From assembly GCA_948146395.1 (NCBI GenBank), contig OX411552.1, positions 6,069,686 to 6,133,685 of the forward strand: 64,000 nt of DNA, given 5' to 3'. Below are positions 1-11,389 of this stretch, in pieces (position 1 is the first letter of the stretch; each line of letters starts with the position of its first letter). The translations under genes were made by a program, and so were the position numbers. This DNA comes from Fragum whitleyi. Taxonomy: Eukaryota; Mollusca; Bivalvia; Cardiida; Cardiidae. Below the pieces are notes generated by a model. That model did not search any database. It had not been told where the DNA came from and saw only the letters and a list, made by a program, of their open reading frames with translations.

Positions 1-1031
1 TTAGGAAATGGGTACATCTTATTATAGATAACCACGCCCGTTTCATTAAGCCACGCCCCCATCCAGCCGAACGATCCAGAAGTCACTATGTTATGATCAC
101 ACTGTGTCAGTAAACATAAATCTCTCCCAATGGCTCTAGCATATGGAGAGATGTAGATATTGTCTCCCTTTATGTGCTGTTTACACCAGGATTTATCATC
201 ACTTACTACAATCAAAGAAAAGGCGGAAGGTTTCAAATAATTTTCCATATAACCGATTGACCTGTTAATAAAGTCAATACTGGCAGACACATGACCTGAA
301 CGGGAAGAATTTTTTGCCATGTCACCGCGACGAACGTGAATACATACTTTTGGCTTGTCTTTCGGAATCTCCCTGTCAATATAATTGCGAACATCCTTAA
401 ATATTTCTCTTTTGAAATGAAACGATGATCTGACCAAATCTGCCTGGTTCTGGAAATACCGATAACTCTGCCTGGCACCTAGTAAGGTCCAATTAAAGTT
501 CGGATTTACTTTCAATGTTATGTTTGGGTCATATTTCATCCAACCGGGTTCTAATAGATTCCTGAAAGATTCGGTTTTGGTGATTGCTTCGATATTTGGA
601 AGATCGAATATGTGATCAATAGTCAATCTTTTCGTTGTTCTTACAGGTTTGTAGCACGTTAATTCTGAGATCGCCAGTAAAGTAGCGAGATGAAATAAGT
701 GATTTCCGGTCCTTCCTGTAAAACACACTTTCATCAGATGACGATTCCGGAAGTCGTCTGTGCAATAATGAGGAATTATGGGAAGCGTCGAATTACGAAG
801 CAGCGCCACTGCCGACAGAGGGCGTTTCAAATAATTTTCTTGTGAGTAATTCTTTGTATCGTCTATTGTACTAAATTGGATGATTTCAATGAAAGGCTTC
901 TTTAAGTTGAACTGTTTATTAAATCCTATTTTTGAAATAGCTTCATGATAAGTCATAAGAGTTATGATTCCAAAAGCAAAGACTGTAATTAGACTGATGT
1001 GACAGGCTCGTAGACTTTGGCAGTGCTTTAT
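1..1031 (-). CDS. GT11 alpha-1,2-fucosyltransferase, terminal exon(s), partial
   Basis: One frame stays open for the full 1,031 nt and runs off the left edge, so the stop is missing. The high end has a splice acceptor (TTTTCAG followed by ATAAAGCAC), so the initiator Met lies in an upstream exon or at the LMTYHE methionine. Near the N-terminus a hydrophobic stretch (CHISLITVFAFGIITLM) suggests a type II Golgi signal anchor. Family motifs are visible in order: TGRTGNHLFHLATLLA (about 720-673), HVRRGD (338-321), VVSDDKSWC, and DLCLLTQCDHNIVTSGSFG near the C-terminus. HVRRGD and the SDD segment are hallmarks of GT11 enzymes, which move fucose from GDP-fucose to terminal galactose in O-2 linkage. 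The assignment to GT11 is firm; the acceptor specificity is not readable. Homologues of this kind form large families in molluscs. Confidence 0.88.
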   Translation of the reverse strand, partial: MKHCQSLRACHISLITVFAFGIITLMTYHEAISKIGFNKQFNLKKPFIEIIQFSTIDDTKNYSQENYLKRPLSAVALLRNSTLPIIPHYCTDDFRNRHLMKVCFTGRTGNHLFHLATLLAISELTCYKPVRTTKRLTIDHIFDLPNIEAITKTESFRNLLEPGWMKYDPNITLKVNPNFNWTLLGARQSYRYFQNQADLVRSSFHFKREIFKDVRNYIDREIPKDKPKVCIHVRRGDMAKNSSRSGHVSASIDFINRSIGYMENYLKPSAFSLIVVSDDKSWCKQHIKGDNIYISPYARAIGRDLCLLTQCDHNIVTSGSFGWMGAWLNETGVVIYNKMYPFP

Positions 1032-1438
1032 CTGAAAAGAAGAAGTAAGTTCAGTTAGTTTAAACACATTTTATTGTCATCTTTGTACAAATATACAATC
1101 TGAATTATAATCAAGCAAAGGAGTCTGGCCTCAAATTCTTCCAACTTATATTCGGTCATTCCCCTTAGGAGGTATAAACATAATTAATGTTTTCTGCATT
1201 TGTTAAATATGAGGAATGACAAAAGAAATATGGAATAAGATTGAGAAAACAACGTGTCAAGTTATGGAAGTAAATAGCCGAAGGAGAAAATTTCATACTA
1301 GTTAACAAAATGTTTGTAGAAAGGAGTCAATCGCTTATTTTGGGAATGTTTAGAAAATTTTGAAAGGTGTTTAGAATGTTTATCAGTCTGTCGGGTACAG
1401 GTCGCGATCATGGATCACACGACTACTCCTCGACGTTA
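1032..1438. other. Intron/intergenic stretch upstream of the GT11 exon
   Basis: No coding signal seen. It contains the polypyrimidine tract of the GT11 acceptor at its left edge and probably the 3' untranslated tail of the retrotransposon at its right edge. Confidence 0.4.
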
Positions 1439-2237
1439 TCATTTAAACCTTTCGGTTTCTTTGATTAATGAACACATAGAAATATTGTTGAATTTTCTTC
1501 TAAACGTAATTGTGATGAACCATAAAGTAAAAGCCTCGAAATTAGATGATGGAAGCGGCTTAATTATTGGAACATTTTAACTCTTTCGGGTGTAAAGCGT
1601 GGACATGGAAAAAGATAGTGTTCCACATCCTCATTTGGATATCAGCAATTCCTTTTCGGGTCAGGAGATAAATTGTTGATAAAAAGGTCAGAGTTAAGGT
1701 TGCTACATTGGTTGCGTTATCTCGTATGATAGACACAGAATTTTCTTTCTCCAACAAAATAATAACGCGGTACCTCGTGATTAGGAAACGTTCGCAATAA
1801 TGAGGACTTGAATAAAAATAAGGAATCGACATGTTTTATAGATTTAGGAAGCTCATTCAATTAGGTAATAGCTGACGGAAAGAATGATTTTTTAAATGAT
1901 TCTGTTCTATAAGCGATTACGTCAATGTCATTAGCATTGCGTAGGGAAAAACTTGTTCTATTGTTTACTTGTTGTGGGAATAAGTCAGAAACATGATTTG
2001 GTTTAAGACCATTAACTGTTTTATAAACAAGGACGAGTTTTTGGTATTTACGCCTATTTTCCAGACTTAGCCAGCCGATTTCTCGATAAATATTGTCCAA
2101 TGATGTAGATCTAGTTAGACCGGTTACAATTCTGGCTGCTTCTATTTGTATTTTTTCAAGAGAGTCTTTTTCGCGCATGCTACAGTTATCCCAACTACCG
2201 CCGCATATTCACGAGTTGGACGCAAGAAAGAAACATA

Positions 2238-3052
2238 TACTTAGTTCCAAAAGAATTTTGAATATTTTTCTGAAATTACGCATTCTATCGCCATGAAATG
2301 TCGTATGACTATCCACATGAGTATGTGCAAACGATATTTGAAAACAAAAATCACGCGATGAGCAAAGTTTTTTTTGCTAAATTGAGACATTTTATTTTGC
2401 ATGTTTTGCATGTGCAACACGCGTTAGACGAATGATTGGTCTGAAAATGCATTCAGTTCAATTTTTGTGGCTTTTCTAAGCATAAATTCATATCTTCAAT
2501 ACATTTGTGCATGATACTACAGCGTAGTTTGACTACCAATAAGCACCGTAGAATAAAATCGAACCTTGTCATATTTAGAACGTCATTAAAATAGATTGAG
2601 CATTCATGTTCCAAATGAAATTGAGGTCATCATTTTGTAAGGCCTTTGATAAGCAAACCGAGATGTTATAGAACGCCATAGCACCATTCAACGACAAGTT
2701 ACTGGCCTAACAACGTAGCAATGTCTAACGTTGACGTACACGTAACGTTTGCATAAAAATTAAAACTTTCGTTTTGGAAATTACTTGGAATAGCTTCTAA
2801 AATTCTATAAGGCAACATCAACACATAGCTCTTACCAAAGAAAAAGTTGTATGGGGGTCGAATCTCAACAATTTAAGTTCTGCGTGCTCGTATGCAGCAT
2901 GCGATACTTTACCCATCTCTATTTTGACTTTTTATTCAAAATGGTCTTGACTAAAGTATGGTATCAAATTTACTCCATAATTTTCCTCAAACTTTGTAAA
3001 AATTAAGAGAAATGAAAAAGTGAAAGTGCACATTTTTTTATGGAACTAAGTA
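2238..3052. mobile_element. 815-bp terminal-inverted-repeat element inside the LINE
   Basis: The ends are exact 12-bp inverted repeats, TACTTAGTTCCA (2238-2249) and TGGAACTAAGTA (3041-3052), flanked by TA on both sides (2236-2237 and 3053-3054). Removing it restores the LINE reading ESLNHI-Y-VSFLRPTREYAAVV. No transposase ORF is visible inside, so it is a non-autonomous or fully decayed element, probably Tc1/mariner-like given the TA target. Confidence 0.75.
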
Positions 3053-3298
3053 TAATATGGTTCAGTGATTCCCGTCTGAGTTTGAACTTAACATTTCTTA
3101 TCATTCCTTATAATTTAGAGGCTGATCTAATTAAGTTATCGATATGTATTTTTCGTTTTCCGCTATTATTTAGAGTTAATCCAAGATGATTGTGATTATC
3201 TACAAATTGTAATTTTACCATGTCGAATGACAGATTCAGATTTTCTAAAGATTTGTTTGAGATTAACATGGCTACTGTTTTTAAAGGATTGAAATCTA

Positions 3299-3736
3299 CA
3301 GTTATTAACATCGTGAAATTGACAATCATTCCGATCAAAATCATTCTAAATCATTCACTCAGCGCTCCATTCACTCATTCCAAACACTCACTCAAACCAT
3401 TCAAAAACGCTCAAAATGACTAGAAAATATAAGATATACAACTACCTTCAAAATTAATAAAACAAGAACAAAATCGCGATTTCACTGATATAATAGAAAT
3501 TTAAAACGTCTGATTGGTTCTTGAAGAAAAGGGAAGCTATTTAAAGATCTTCTATGCATATTTTTATTAAAGGGAGGTAATACATATCGCAAATTTTGTT
3601 CATCATGAACAAAATTTTCGATAATGGATTACCTCCCATTAAATTCACTCAAAACTCGCTCCACACACTCATTCAATTTCATTCCAATTTCATTCCAAAA
3701 TCATTCACAATGTCAATTTCACGATGTTGTTAACTG
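3299..3736. mobile_element. Tc1-type MITE, family A copy 1 (438 bp)
   Basis: It starts CAGTTATTAACATCGTGAAA and ends with the inverted counterpart, flanked by TA duplications at 3297-3298 and 3737-3738. Inside are many ATTC/CACTC motifs and a strong palindrome around 3568-3638 (GGGAGGTAAT ... ATTACCTCCC) centred on TTGTTCATCATGAACAA. It has no coding capacity. It interrupts the LINE between WAEQWL and FNPLKT. Confidence 0.85.
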
Positions 3737-3811
3737 TAATAACCATTGCTCTGCCCATTTCGTAATTATGGAGAGGCCGTGATTTAAAATACCTTGGATA
3801 TTAAAGATATA

Positions 3812-4249
3812 CAGTTAGTTACATCGTAAAATTGACGTTCATCTCGATCAAAATCATTCTGAATCGCTCACTCAGCGCTCCATTCATTCATTCAAAACAC
3901 TCACTCAAACCATTCAAAAACGCTCAAAATGACTAAAAAATATAAAATATACAACTACCTTCAAAATTAATAAAACAAGAACAAAATCGCGATTTTACTG
4001 ATACAATAGAAATCTAAAACGTCTGATTGGTTCTTGAAGAAAAAGGAAGCTATTTAAAGATCTTCTATGCACATTTTTATTAAAGGGAGGTAATACATAT
4101 CGCAAATTTTGTTCATCATGAACAAAATTTTCGATAATGGATTACCTCCCATTAAATTCACTCAAAACTCGCTCCATACACTCATTCAATTTCATTCCAA
4201 ATTCATTCCAAAATCATTCACATTGTCAATTTCACGATGTTGTTAACTG
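3812..4249. mobile_element. Tc1-type MITE, family A copy 2 (438 bp)
   Basis: This element has exactly the same length and orientation as the copy at 3299-3736. It has the same terminal repeats (CAGTTAGTTACATCG ... AACTG), TA duplications at 3810-3811 and 4250-4251, and the same central palindrome. It interrupts the LINE just after the FVDDTSL box. The near identity of the two copies suggests recent activity. Confidence 0.85.
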
Positions 4250-4980
4250 TATGTTGCTGAACAGGCCAATGATGTATCGTCTACAAAAAGGCGGGTTATA
4301 CTTAACAAATGTTCGGAGATATCATTTACGTATACTAAAAAGAGTAAGGGACCAAGTACCCAGTCTTGAGGAACTCCATCGTTTATTGACCTTGACTTTG
4401 ACCTAACTGCGTTGACTACAACTGACTGCTCTCGACTTGACAGATAATTTGTGAACCAGTAAAGAAGGGGTCCATTTATTCCGTATTGACGAAGTTTGAA
4501 TATTAGCCCTTTGTGCCAGACCCTATCAAAAGCTTTAGAAATATCAAGTGACGAAACAATTTGGTGGTATATCTCTAGCAATTGATGAACTGTAGAATGG
4601 CCGCGAAGAAATCCTGACTATTTTTCGTAAAGTAAATTATTAAAATATAGATGGTTGTATACATGCTTATATATACATCTTTCCATGAGCGTACCGATAC
4701 GACTTAAAAGGGAGATAGGTCGGTGGTAGTTAACCACTAATGATTTGTCTCCCTTTTTAAAGATGGGATTTACGAGGGCCTCTTTCCACGTACTAGGAAA
4801 AACTTGAACTTTCAGCGATCTATTGAATAACTTGGAAAAAGGATAACATATACTTGTTTTCACATTTTAAAAACCATATGGCTTATTAGTTCGGGGCCCG
4901 AAGCTTTATTAATTGATAATGTAGATATAACACCCTATATTTCTTCGGAGGATAACGAAATACTTTCGAGTATGCAATTA

Positions 4981-5003
4981 TTTTTTTTTTTGGGGGGGGG
5001 GGG
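4981..5003. repeat. T11-G12 homopolymer run
   Basis: Eleven T then twelve G mark the 5' truncation point of the LINE. The length is likely unstable or assembly-sensitive. Confidence 0.8.
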
Positions 5004-5706
5004 AAGAGGCGAAGAGGTTGATCAGTTTTACTGTGAAACATGTTCAAGAACTGGTTCTTGAACATCCTAGAATGTTAGTTCAAGAACATGAACAATAACA
5101 ATGACAGGGAGCATGTAGGTTGTCTTCGACTGGTAACTGTTATCAGTCTAGGATTTTGTCAAAATCTTAAGCCAGTTTTAAACTCCTTGGCCTGATTGGA
5201 TATCAAAAAGGTTAAGTTAATCTTGTGTTTGGCCTTAAATCAGCCCTGCATTAAGAATTAAAAAATATTTGCAAAAAATTAAGAAATGTTACCCCACCTA
5301 GCTTGCGCTCGCAGGTGCAAAGGCCAAACATTTCTGAGCATTTGAAAATGTTTTTGCATATTCAAAGAATGGCTGTTTTCAAGCTTTAACTCTTAATTAT
5401 AATACAAATCTGCATTGTGAACGAGGGTTGTTCAAATATATTACTCAAAGTTTGTTAAGCACCAAACTTTTTCGTTGTCCTACGGGAGCTGAATTTTAAA
5501 AAGAATCGTGTTCGTGTTTAAAATTGTACAAAAATGCATTGACAAGATATATAAGTATACATTACCAAATTTGACACGCAATTTTCTCGCGAGACTCTTG
5601 CAAAATGAGGAACCCCGGTTTCTTACCTGTCCTTTCTCATTTTTTACGTGGACAGGTTTCGTGAAGATGTTTAGTTTCTGTTTTATTGACTTTTACGTCG
5701 TTACTC
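5004..5706. other. Intergenic stretch without a recognised gene
   Basis: It holds only a short foldback at about 5040-5092, built from GTTCAAGAAC/GTTCTTGAAC words. The tail may include the left flank of the Tc1 element, but I could not match inverted ends. Confidence 0.4.
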
Positions 5707-6672
5707 ATGGCTAATCCAGACGACATTTATCTGTCGAACAACTGTGTCGTGCTGTAGGTATGGTGGAGCAAGGGGGTTCCCACCGGGATGTTGGCATAGT
5801 ACTGGGGTACACCATACTGTTGTAACCAGAGCCTGGGCACGATACCAACAGTATGGTTCACCTGTAAGGAGACATGGTAGAGGTAGGAGTAGAGCTACCT
5901 CCGTCGCAGAAGACGTTTTTAGGTAATTCAAGCCCGAAAGAACAGGGTTGCTACGGCAACGCAGCTACGTTCTGACCTTAGAAGCACCTCGGGAGTGCGA
6001 GTTTCGACTCCAACCATACAAACACGGCTGCATAATCTGGGGTCAAGAACACCATGTATTCGTATTCCGCTGTCCCGAGTTTATTGTCGGCGTCGGTTAA
6101 CATCGGTATTGGACCACGTTGGCTGGCGCATAAGACGCTGGTGCCCCTTGCTATTCACGGATGAGTCCAGGTATTGTCTGGACCACACTGATAGGCGGGC
6201 TAGGGTGTGGAGATGGCCAGGGAAAAGGATTCATGCAACAAACATTGCTTGGCACGATCGTTATGGGGGTGGGTCCATCATGGTTTTGGGTGGCATCAGC
6301 TGGGATGGGCGGACTGGTCTTCTTATTTTAGAAAGAGGTACTCTGACAGCTCGTAGGTACATTGATGAAATCCTCAATACCCACGTAAGATTTTACGCTG
6401 GTGCTATTTGGGATTGATTCATTTTAATGGATGATAATGCCCGTCCACACTCGGTTCGTTTAGTCCAAGAGTATCGTCATGAAAAGTGCATTCCACGTCT
6501 GGACTGGCCGGCTCGCTAGCCGGACGTGAATCCGATAGAGTATATGTGGAATGAGCTACAGGTCCTAGTTTCGGCTCGCCAGGTCCAGCCAAGGACACTC
6601 CAGGAGCTCGGCCAGATCCCAGGAGAGGAATGATCTGTTATTCTGGAGTATACAGAGGCGCTGTCAGGCTAA
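5707..6672 (+). pseudogene. Tc1/mariner DD34E transposase, inactivated
   Basis: Reading across frames recovers a whole IS630-Tc1 transposase. It has an N-terminal helix-turn-helix part (QLCRAVGMVEQGG, then RAWARYQQYGSPVRR), the best-preserved block at 5995-6417 with the first catalytic Asp in LLFTDESRYC and the GG(G)SIMVLGGISWDG motif, the second Asp in MDDNARPHS (about 6428), and the Glu in NPIEYMWNEL (about 6525). There are 34 residues between the second Asp and the Glu, as in Tc1 proper. It is broken by a 1-nt loss near 5812, a TGA at about 6415 and a TAG at about 6518. All three catalytic residues survive, so decay is moderate. No matching inverted ends were found. Confidence 0.88.
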
Positions 6673-7058
6673 TTAAACGAAATACAATTGAAAAAAACAC
6701 CCTTTTTGGTCAAATTCGATTTTTTCAATTTTCAAGAAAACAGACCAATTTCTAGGGTTTCCCTGTTTGGCAACATTTTAAGTCTTCTTATCATTACAAA
6801 GCTTTATTTTCTTCTTAAAATTTGATAAAATGATAACAATCGACCATTTCCAAAATTCTTTTAATCAAGTTTTATTTTTTCCTGAACTTATAGTATAAAA
6901 AAGCTTGGTTTTTAGCAAACTTTGAGTAGTATATTATGATAGAAAAAAATGGGTGCAGAATAAGTATATTATACCACATTTTTTTCAGCAGCCTTTGTAG
7001 AGCTATCTAATCGTTTTAATTTGTATTACGGCAACAGTATTGAAATATATTATGCTAT

Positions 7059-7325
7059 AAAATTGTTTGATTGAATGGAGTTTAACGCCGCTTTCAACAT
7101 TATTACAGTTATTTTCGGCGGCTGGAGCACCTAACAATGGTTCCCTGGTATTTCTCTCACCAGTACAACCATTACACCCTTTCCTATCCTCCAGCTGCCA
7201 TCTCACATAGGTCTAAGATTATCAACCTATTGGTGAGAGACAAATTGTCAGAAAGAATGAGTGCCGCCGTCGGGGATCGAACCCGGGACCTCTGGAATGA
7301 CAGTCCGTCGCGCTACCAACTGCAC
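7059..7325 (-). mobile_element. tRNA-derived SINE, copy 1, complete with target duplication
   Basis: An exact 13-bp target duplication TATATTATGCTAT flanks it (7046-7058 and 7326-7338). On the minus strand the head near 7325 has pol III box A (TAGTGCAGTTGGTAGCG) and box B (GGTTCGATCCC), as in a tRNA. The body ends in a CAATCAAACAAT-type tail near 7059. The body motif GGAGCACCTAACAATGG recurs in the copies at 22.3, 46.4 and 47.4 kb. Confidence 0.9.
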
Positions 7326-7339
7326 TATATTATGCTATC

Positions 7340-8519
7340 TAAATTTTGAATTGAAATATCACTTTAAAATATGACTGATATGTACTTTGAATGTAAAATA
7401 GCCCAGTTGAGTATTTTTTATATTACACGGGTGTTTTTACACTAGTGGATTTATCATACAAATGAGCTTAGAACGTATCTAACAACATTTTATCATGCAG
7501 TGAAGCCTGTATTGAACTGATAGTACCTGTCTGATAACATAACATGATATCAATCAGTCTATTTTTAGAAACAATTTGCAAACACTTTCAACAGAATTTC
7601 TTTTATTGTAGGGGTTAACATAATAAGGCGTTGAAAACGATTGTAAAATAAATAGAATAACGTGTCAGTGTCTTAAGATATCAATGTTATCTGGTCCCGG
7701 CTGCGAGAAATTATCACGCTCGGTAAAGCCTCGTCCTGATAAATTCTCTTAACCTCGACCAGTTAACAAATAAGAAAAACTAGTTCAAGACACTAACATA
7801 TTATTTTCTATAATGTTGTGAAAATGACGTCTTTATGCATTTTGTGACATCAATTCGCATGCGGCGTTAAATATCGCGAAATAACTTGAATCCCAGAATT
7901 TCTGGATTTTCCTCAATTAATCGCAAACAATCAGGTCATATTATGAAAAGAAAATCAAATTCGTCCTTATAAAATACCGAATTTACTATCCTCGTCATGT
8001 AAAACAGAAAAAAGTCGGTGCAGCCTGATGAAATCGTTTAGTTAATTCGGTATTTAATGAGCATTCGTTGTGTCAAAACTCGGCGGCTGCATTACCCTGT
8101 ATATATTTATCATTGTATTATTTGTAAGTTGTTATACATTCCTGAAACCAAGTGCCTGCGATAAAAACCTCTTCATCTATTTTTTATTTACTTTTTTATT
8201 TTTATTTAGACATATTTATTTTATTTTTCATTTATCTATTATTATTTTTTTGAACGGATCGAAATTTGTTAGAGCTAAAGTGTAAATAACGAAAATTAGT
8301 TTCCCTATATTCATTAAATTTCTACGCAAAACTTCTACTCACAGATACTCCCATTTTATAACCCCACCAGTTCAGCACGCACATGTAAAACTGTGTATCT
8401 GATTACGCTGAAATGACCCGTGCTAAACTTTAAACCACATTTATATTCCTGTGACTGCTCGTGATAATGATTATAATAATATCTATTTACACGTTATTTT
8501 ACAACAGCCATGTGTTCAG
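7340..8519. other. Intergenic stretch, foldback relics only
   Basis: An imperfect foldback spans about 7650-7830 (AATAACGTGTCAGTGTCTT against AAGACACTAACATATTATT), with GATAA/TTATC words near its centre. No gene is seen. Confidence 0.4.
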
Positions 8520-8645
8520 GATGACAAAACAATGCAAACTGTTTTTTAAATTATATCCCGCTTCGCGCAGAAGAGCATCGCAAGGCGGGTAACAACTTGA
8601 AAACAAATTGCGCCGTTTTGCGACCTTTAACGCAGGTCTGATTTC
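8520..8645. mobile_element. Foldback MITE, family E copy 1
   Basis: About 120 bp bounded by inverted ends related to GGTGACAAAACGGTGCAAAC, with a GCTTCGCGCAGAAG-like core hairpin. Related copies lie at 9,832, 11,465 and 48,565. Confidence 0.65.
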
Positions 8646-8756
8646 TAGACTTAAGATTTGCCGACAGCGGGACGAAAGGGCAATGCAAGGGCGTAACTTC
8701 TATTTCGCAATTTACGCAAGTGCGTAAAAGAATATCGTTGATGAATGATCATAACA

Positions 8757-8790
8757 ACGAAACTACAGCTTATTCAAGCTGTAGTTAAGA
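8757..8790. repeat. Short perfect hairpin, AACTACAGCTT type
   Basis: AACTACAGCTT and AAGCTGTAGTT arms around a short loop. The same palindrome occurs at 13,771, about 21,640 and about 21,868, with a half copy at about 42,765. Confidence 0.7.
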
Positions 8791-9831
8791 TGTTTTGATT
8801 ATTCACAAACGCTCTAATCATAAAAAGGGAGCGGACAGGGGGCATGTATCTTTCGTCAGTCCTCATATCGCATTTAGCCTATCTTATATATTCTTTGGTT
8901 GTCGCCTTCTGAGTGCGTAAAAATTTCAAAGTCCTAGATACGCCTATGCAATGTACTAAGCCTATTTTATACGTATTTGACTTACGGAGCCCTATCGGCA
9001 CCCATTACTAATCGTATCCTTAAAATCGTGGGATCCCCGCCCGATGGCATGCGGTGACCGTGCGATCGTTTCGCCCTTTTACGAGTCTCGTAGACCTTGA
9101 GATTTTGTATTTAAAAGTTATATGGTCCGTTTGACTTCTATATGGACCAACATCTCAGAATCGTATAAATGAATCGTATTTTTTTCTTTTCATATCATTT
9201 TCACCATCTAATACCATGAAGATTTTTTTTTTCAGAATTTTTGAAGGTGTAAGATTTTGTCCGTCCGTCTACACGTTAACTTTCTGCCTTTCATACCTAC
9301 TCGTGTCTATAATAAACGGAACAGCGAATTGTCTATCCAAAAATAGCTCTGATTTCCATAGAGGCCGAGTCAAAAGTGTAAGAATTTTGGCAAGTCGTTT
9401 TAGTATATAATCGAGTATTTTTGTAAAATCAATTTTGTATAATCAATTTTGTATATTGTTTTACATCCTTGGGATATAGAATCTTAGTATATTCTGTATT
9501 TGTTAAAAAGCTGTTTGACAAGATAATGGATAATAGTTTTTATCCATTCTGAGATGAACTAGAAAACTAGATAACCAGGCGAGTAATAATGGTGAAAATC
9601 ATTGGATATTTAAGTTTAAGATGTCCTGAACGTCGATATGCTAATTAGCCTTCCAAATATGGAATAATGGATATTTCGTCTGTCAAATGTTAAGTATAAA
9701 ACCACGTCTTTTTACTATTTGTTTACATTTTTCTACAACTAAACAGCCTTCACCACCCCTCATGTTTAAGAGCAGAAAATGCGAACTAAAAAGATAAATG
9801 AGATATTACCAGCCCTACGTTCTGAAAGATG
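8791..9831. other. Intergenic stretch without a recognised gene
   Basis: Short ORFs are present but have no recognisable domain or splice structure. The patch at 8,880-9,110 is richer in CpG than its surroundings. I see no function in it. Confidence 0.35.
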
Positions 9832-9945
9832 ACAAAAGAGTGAGATACGTTTGCAAATTATATCACGCTTTGCACGCAAATGCGCGTGTAAGGCAGAGTA
9901 TGATTTTCAAAGAGTTTGCACCATTTTATTATCCTTACTAGAGCT
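9832..9945. mobile_element. Foldback MITE, family E copy 2
   Basis: GATGACAAAAGAGTGAG at the left and GTTTGCACCATTTTATTATCC at the right match the family ends. A GCACGCAAATGCGCGTG core hairpin is visible. Confidence 0.6.
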
Positions 9946-10069
9946 GCTTGAGCGGCTATTCGCTCAACAGACCTGATATTTGGTTATTATCAATCTTTAA
10001 TGTTTTGAGAAATTGATTTTCAGAGTTGATTTTCCACTATTAAACAGTAAGAGAAATGAACCAGTCCAT

Positions 10070-11175
10070 TTAGACATATTATTCATCCGATCACAAATGG
10101 GATTTTTTTTCATTCTAATAAAGGGTCACTAAATGATCATTCCAGTAATATTTGGTCGATATCCATCGGATAGGTTCTAGAAAAATGATTTCCAAGTTTT
10201 CACTAAATAACATAAAGAGAAATGACCTCCGCCAATTATACATTTTTTTGCATATGATCACTCCAGTAAAATTAGGTTGATATCCATTGATTAGGCTCTT
10301 GGAAAATGACTTTCAAAGTTTACTCAATATAAAATATATTGAATGACCCCCGCCAATTAAAGGCATTTTTATCTGATCACAGTAATGTATTGTAGACTGA
10401 TAAAGGGTCACCCAAGGACCATTCAAGTGGAATTTAGTAGGTATCCACCTCTTAGATTCTGAGAAAATGAAATCAAAGGTCCCACTTTATAACATACAGA
10501 GAAATGACCTCCGCCCATAAAATACATACAACATTTAATAACATCGTGAAATTGACAAGGTGTATAATTTTGGAGTGATTTTGGAATGAAATTGAATGAG
10601 TAAGTGAAATTAACGGGAGGTAATCCAATATTTCTAATTTTGTTCAAGATGAACAAAATTAGCGATATCTATTACCTCCCTTTAATGAAAAAACGTATTT
10701 TTTCGATTTTTGCATGTTCATGGACCACTCAGACACTTTAAAATCCAAATCAGTCATTAAAATCAAAGAATAATTTTAAAGATTTGAATTAAATGTTGGA
10801 TCTTCTTGAATGAATGTTTTCTAATGATTTCGGAGCGTTTTTGATCGATTTTATTTTATTCATCCGATCATGATATTTTTTGTAGCCTGATAAAGGGACA
10901 CCCAATGTAAAATATAAGTGATATCCATCGATGAGGTTCTGAGAAAAGTTACAATATTGGAAATTAGCCACGCCCATTAAAGCCATGTTTTAGATTTGAT
11001 CAAAACTTCTTGAACAACTTTGAAAGAGGGTCACCCAGTGATCATTCCTGTGAAGTTTGGTTGAAATTCATCAAAAGTTTCTGAGGAGAATTTTCAAGAA
11101 AAGGTTTGCGACCGGACGGACGGACGCCGGACACAACGCCATGTCAATAGTCCTAGTGTCCTTAGGCTAGTGGAA
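10070..11175 (+). mobile_element. Element with degenerate core repeats ending in GGACGG motifs
   Basis: Three to four units, about 120-160 bp each, share GATATCCAT..GG..GGTTCT, GAGAAATGACCTCCGCC and AAAGGGTCACCCAATGATCATTC. The unit tail carries CGGACGGACGGACGCCGGAC at 11,113-11,132, typical of this element class. A family A MITE splits it at 10,531-10,850. It is non-coding. Confidence 0.55.
10531..10850. mobile_element. Tc1-type MITE, family A copy 3, inverted and truncated
   Basis: ACATCGTGAAATTGAC at the left end and the GGGAGGTAATCC ... ATTACCTCCC palindrome match the copies at 3.3 and 3.8 kb in opposite orientation. The far end has diverged beyond clean recognition. Confidence 0.65.
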
Positions 11176-11389
11176 CTTAAAAATTGTGGTGGGTTCAAGT
11201 TTATCAAACCACAGTCCCTGCCCTAAGCCTACACTGTTGACGACAGAATGATAACAACAGCTTGACTTTATTCCAAGACAACCAAGCTGAAATATATGTA
11301 AATGTTCTAGAATTGTCGCAAAACGGACTAATAGCCACAAAAGCAAGGTGTCCATAATGAAATACAATTAGTGCAGAATAGCTACAAAC

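Larger units (their letters stand above)
1439..4979 (-). mobile_element. Non-LTR retrotransposon (LINE) remnant, 5'-truncated and interrupted
   Basis: Read from high to low coordinates, this is the reverse transcriptase ORF of a LINE. It contains the lead-in INKASGPELISH, the finger/palm block VNPIFKKGDKS and NYHRPISLLS (4863-4618), then DISKAFDRVWHKGL, GVPQDWVLGPLLF and the catalytic box as FVDDTSL (4581-4252). WAEQWL follows at 3739-3810, FNPLKT at about 3290, LEKIQIEAARIVTGLTR at 2178-2100, and a C-terminal tail with PNEDVEHYLFPCPRFTPER (about 1600). Three younger elements interrupt it at 2238-3052, 3299-3736 and 3812-4249. Stops and frameshifts, for example TAA at about 3107, show it is dead. 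The 5' end is truncated at a T/G homopolymer at 4981. The style is CR1/Jockey-like; I cannot fix the clade by eye. Confidence 0.85.

Noticed and set aside
3108..3344. 78-codon minus-strand frame as a gene
   Set aside because: It is the FNPLKT segment of the LINE reverse transcriptase ORF, partly running into the family A MITE.
5744..5931. Small open frames on both strands at the transposase 5' end
   Set aside because: They are fragments and antisense of the broken Tc1 transposase.
7300..7327. A functional tRNA gene on the minus strand
   Set aside because: Box A and B are present, but the sequence is the head of a SINE with target duplications; no acceptor stem closes.
8070..8285. Hydrophobic 71-codon plus-strand frame (8,070-8,285)
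   Set aside because: The Phe/Ile richness follows from a T-rich tract. No Kozak context, splice signals or homology were seen.
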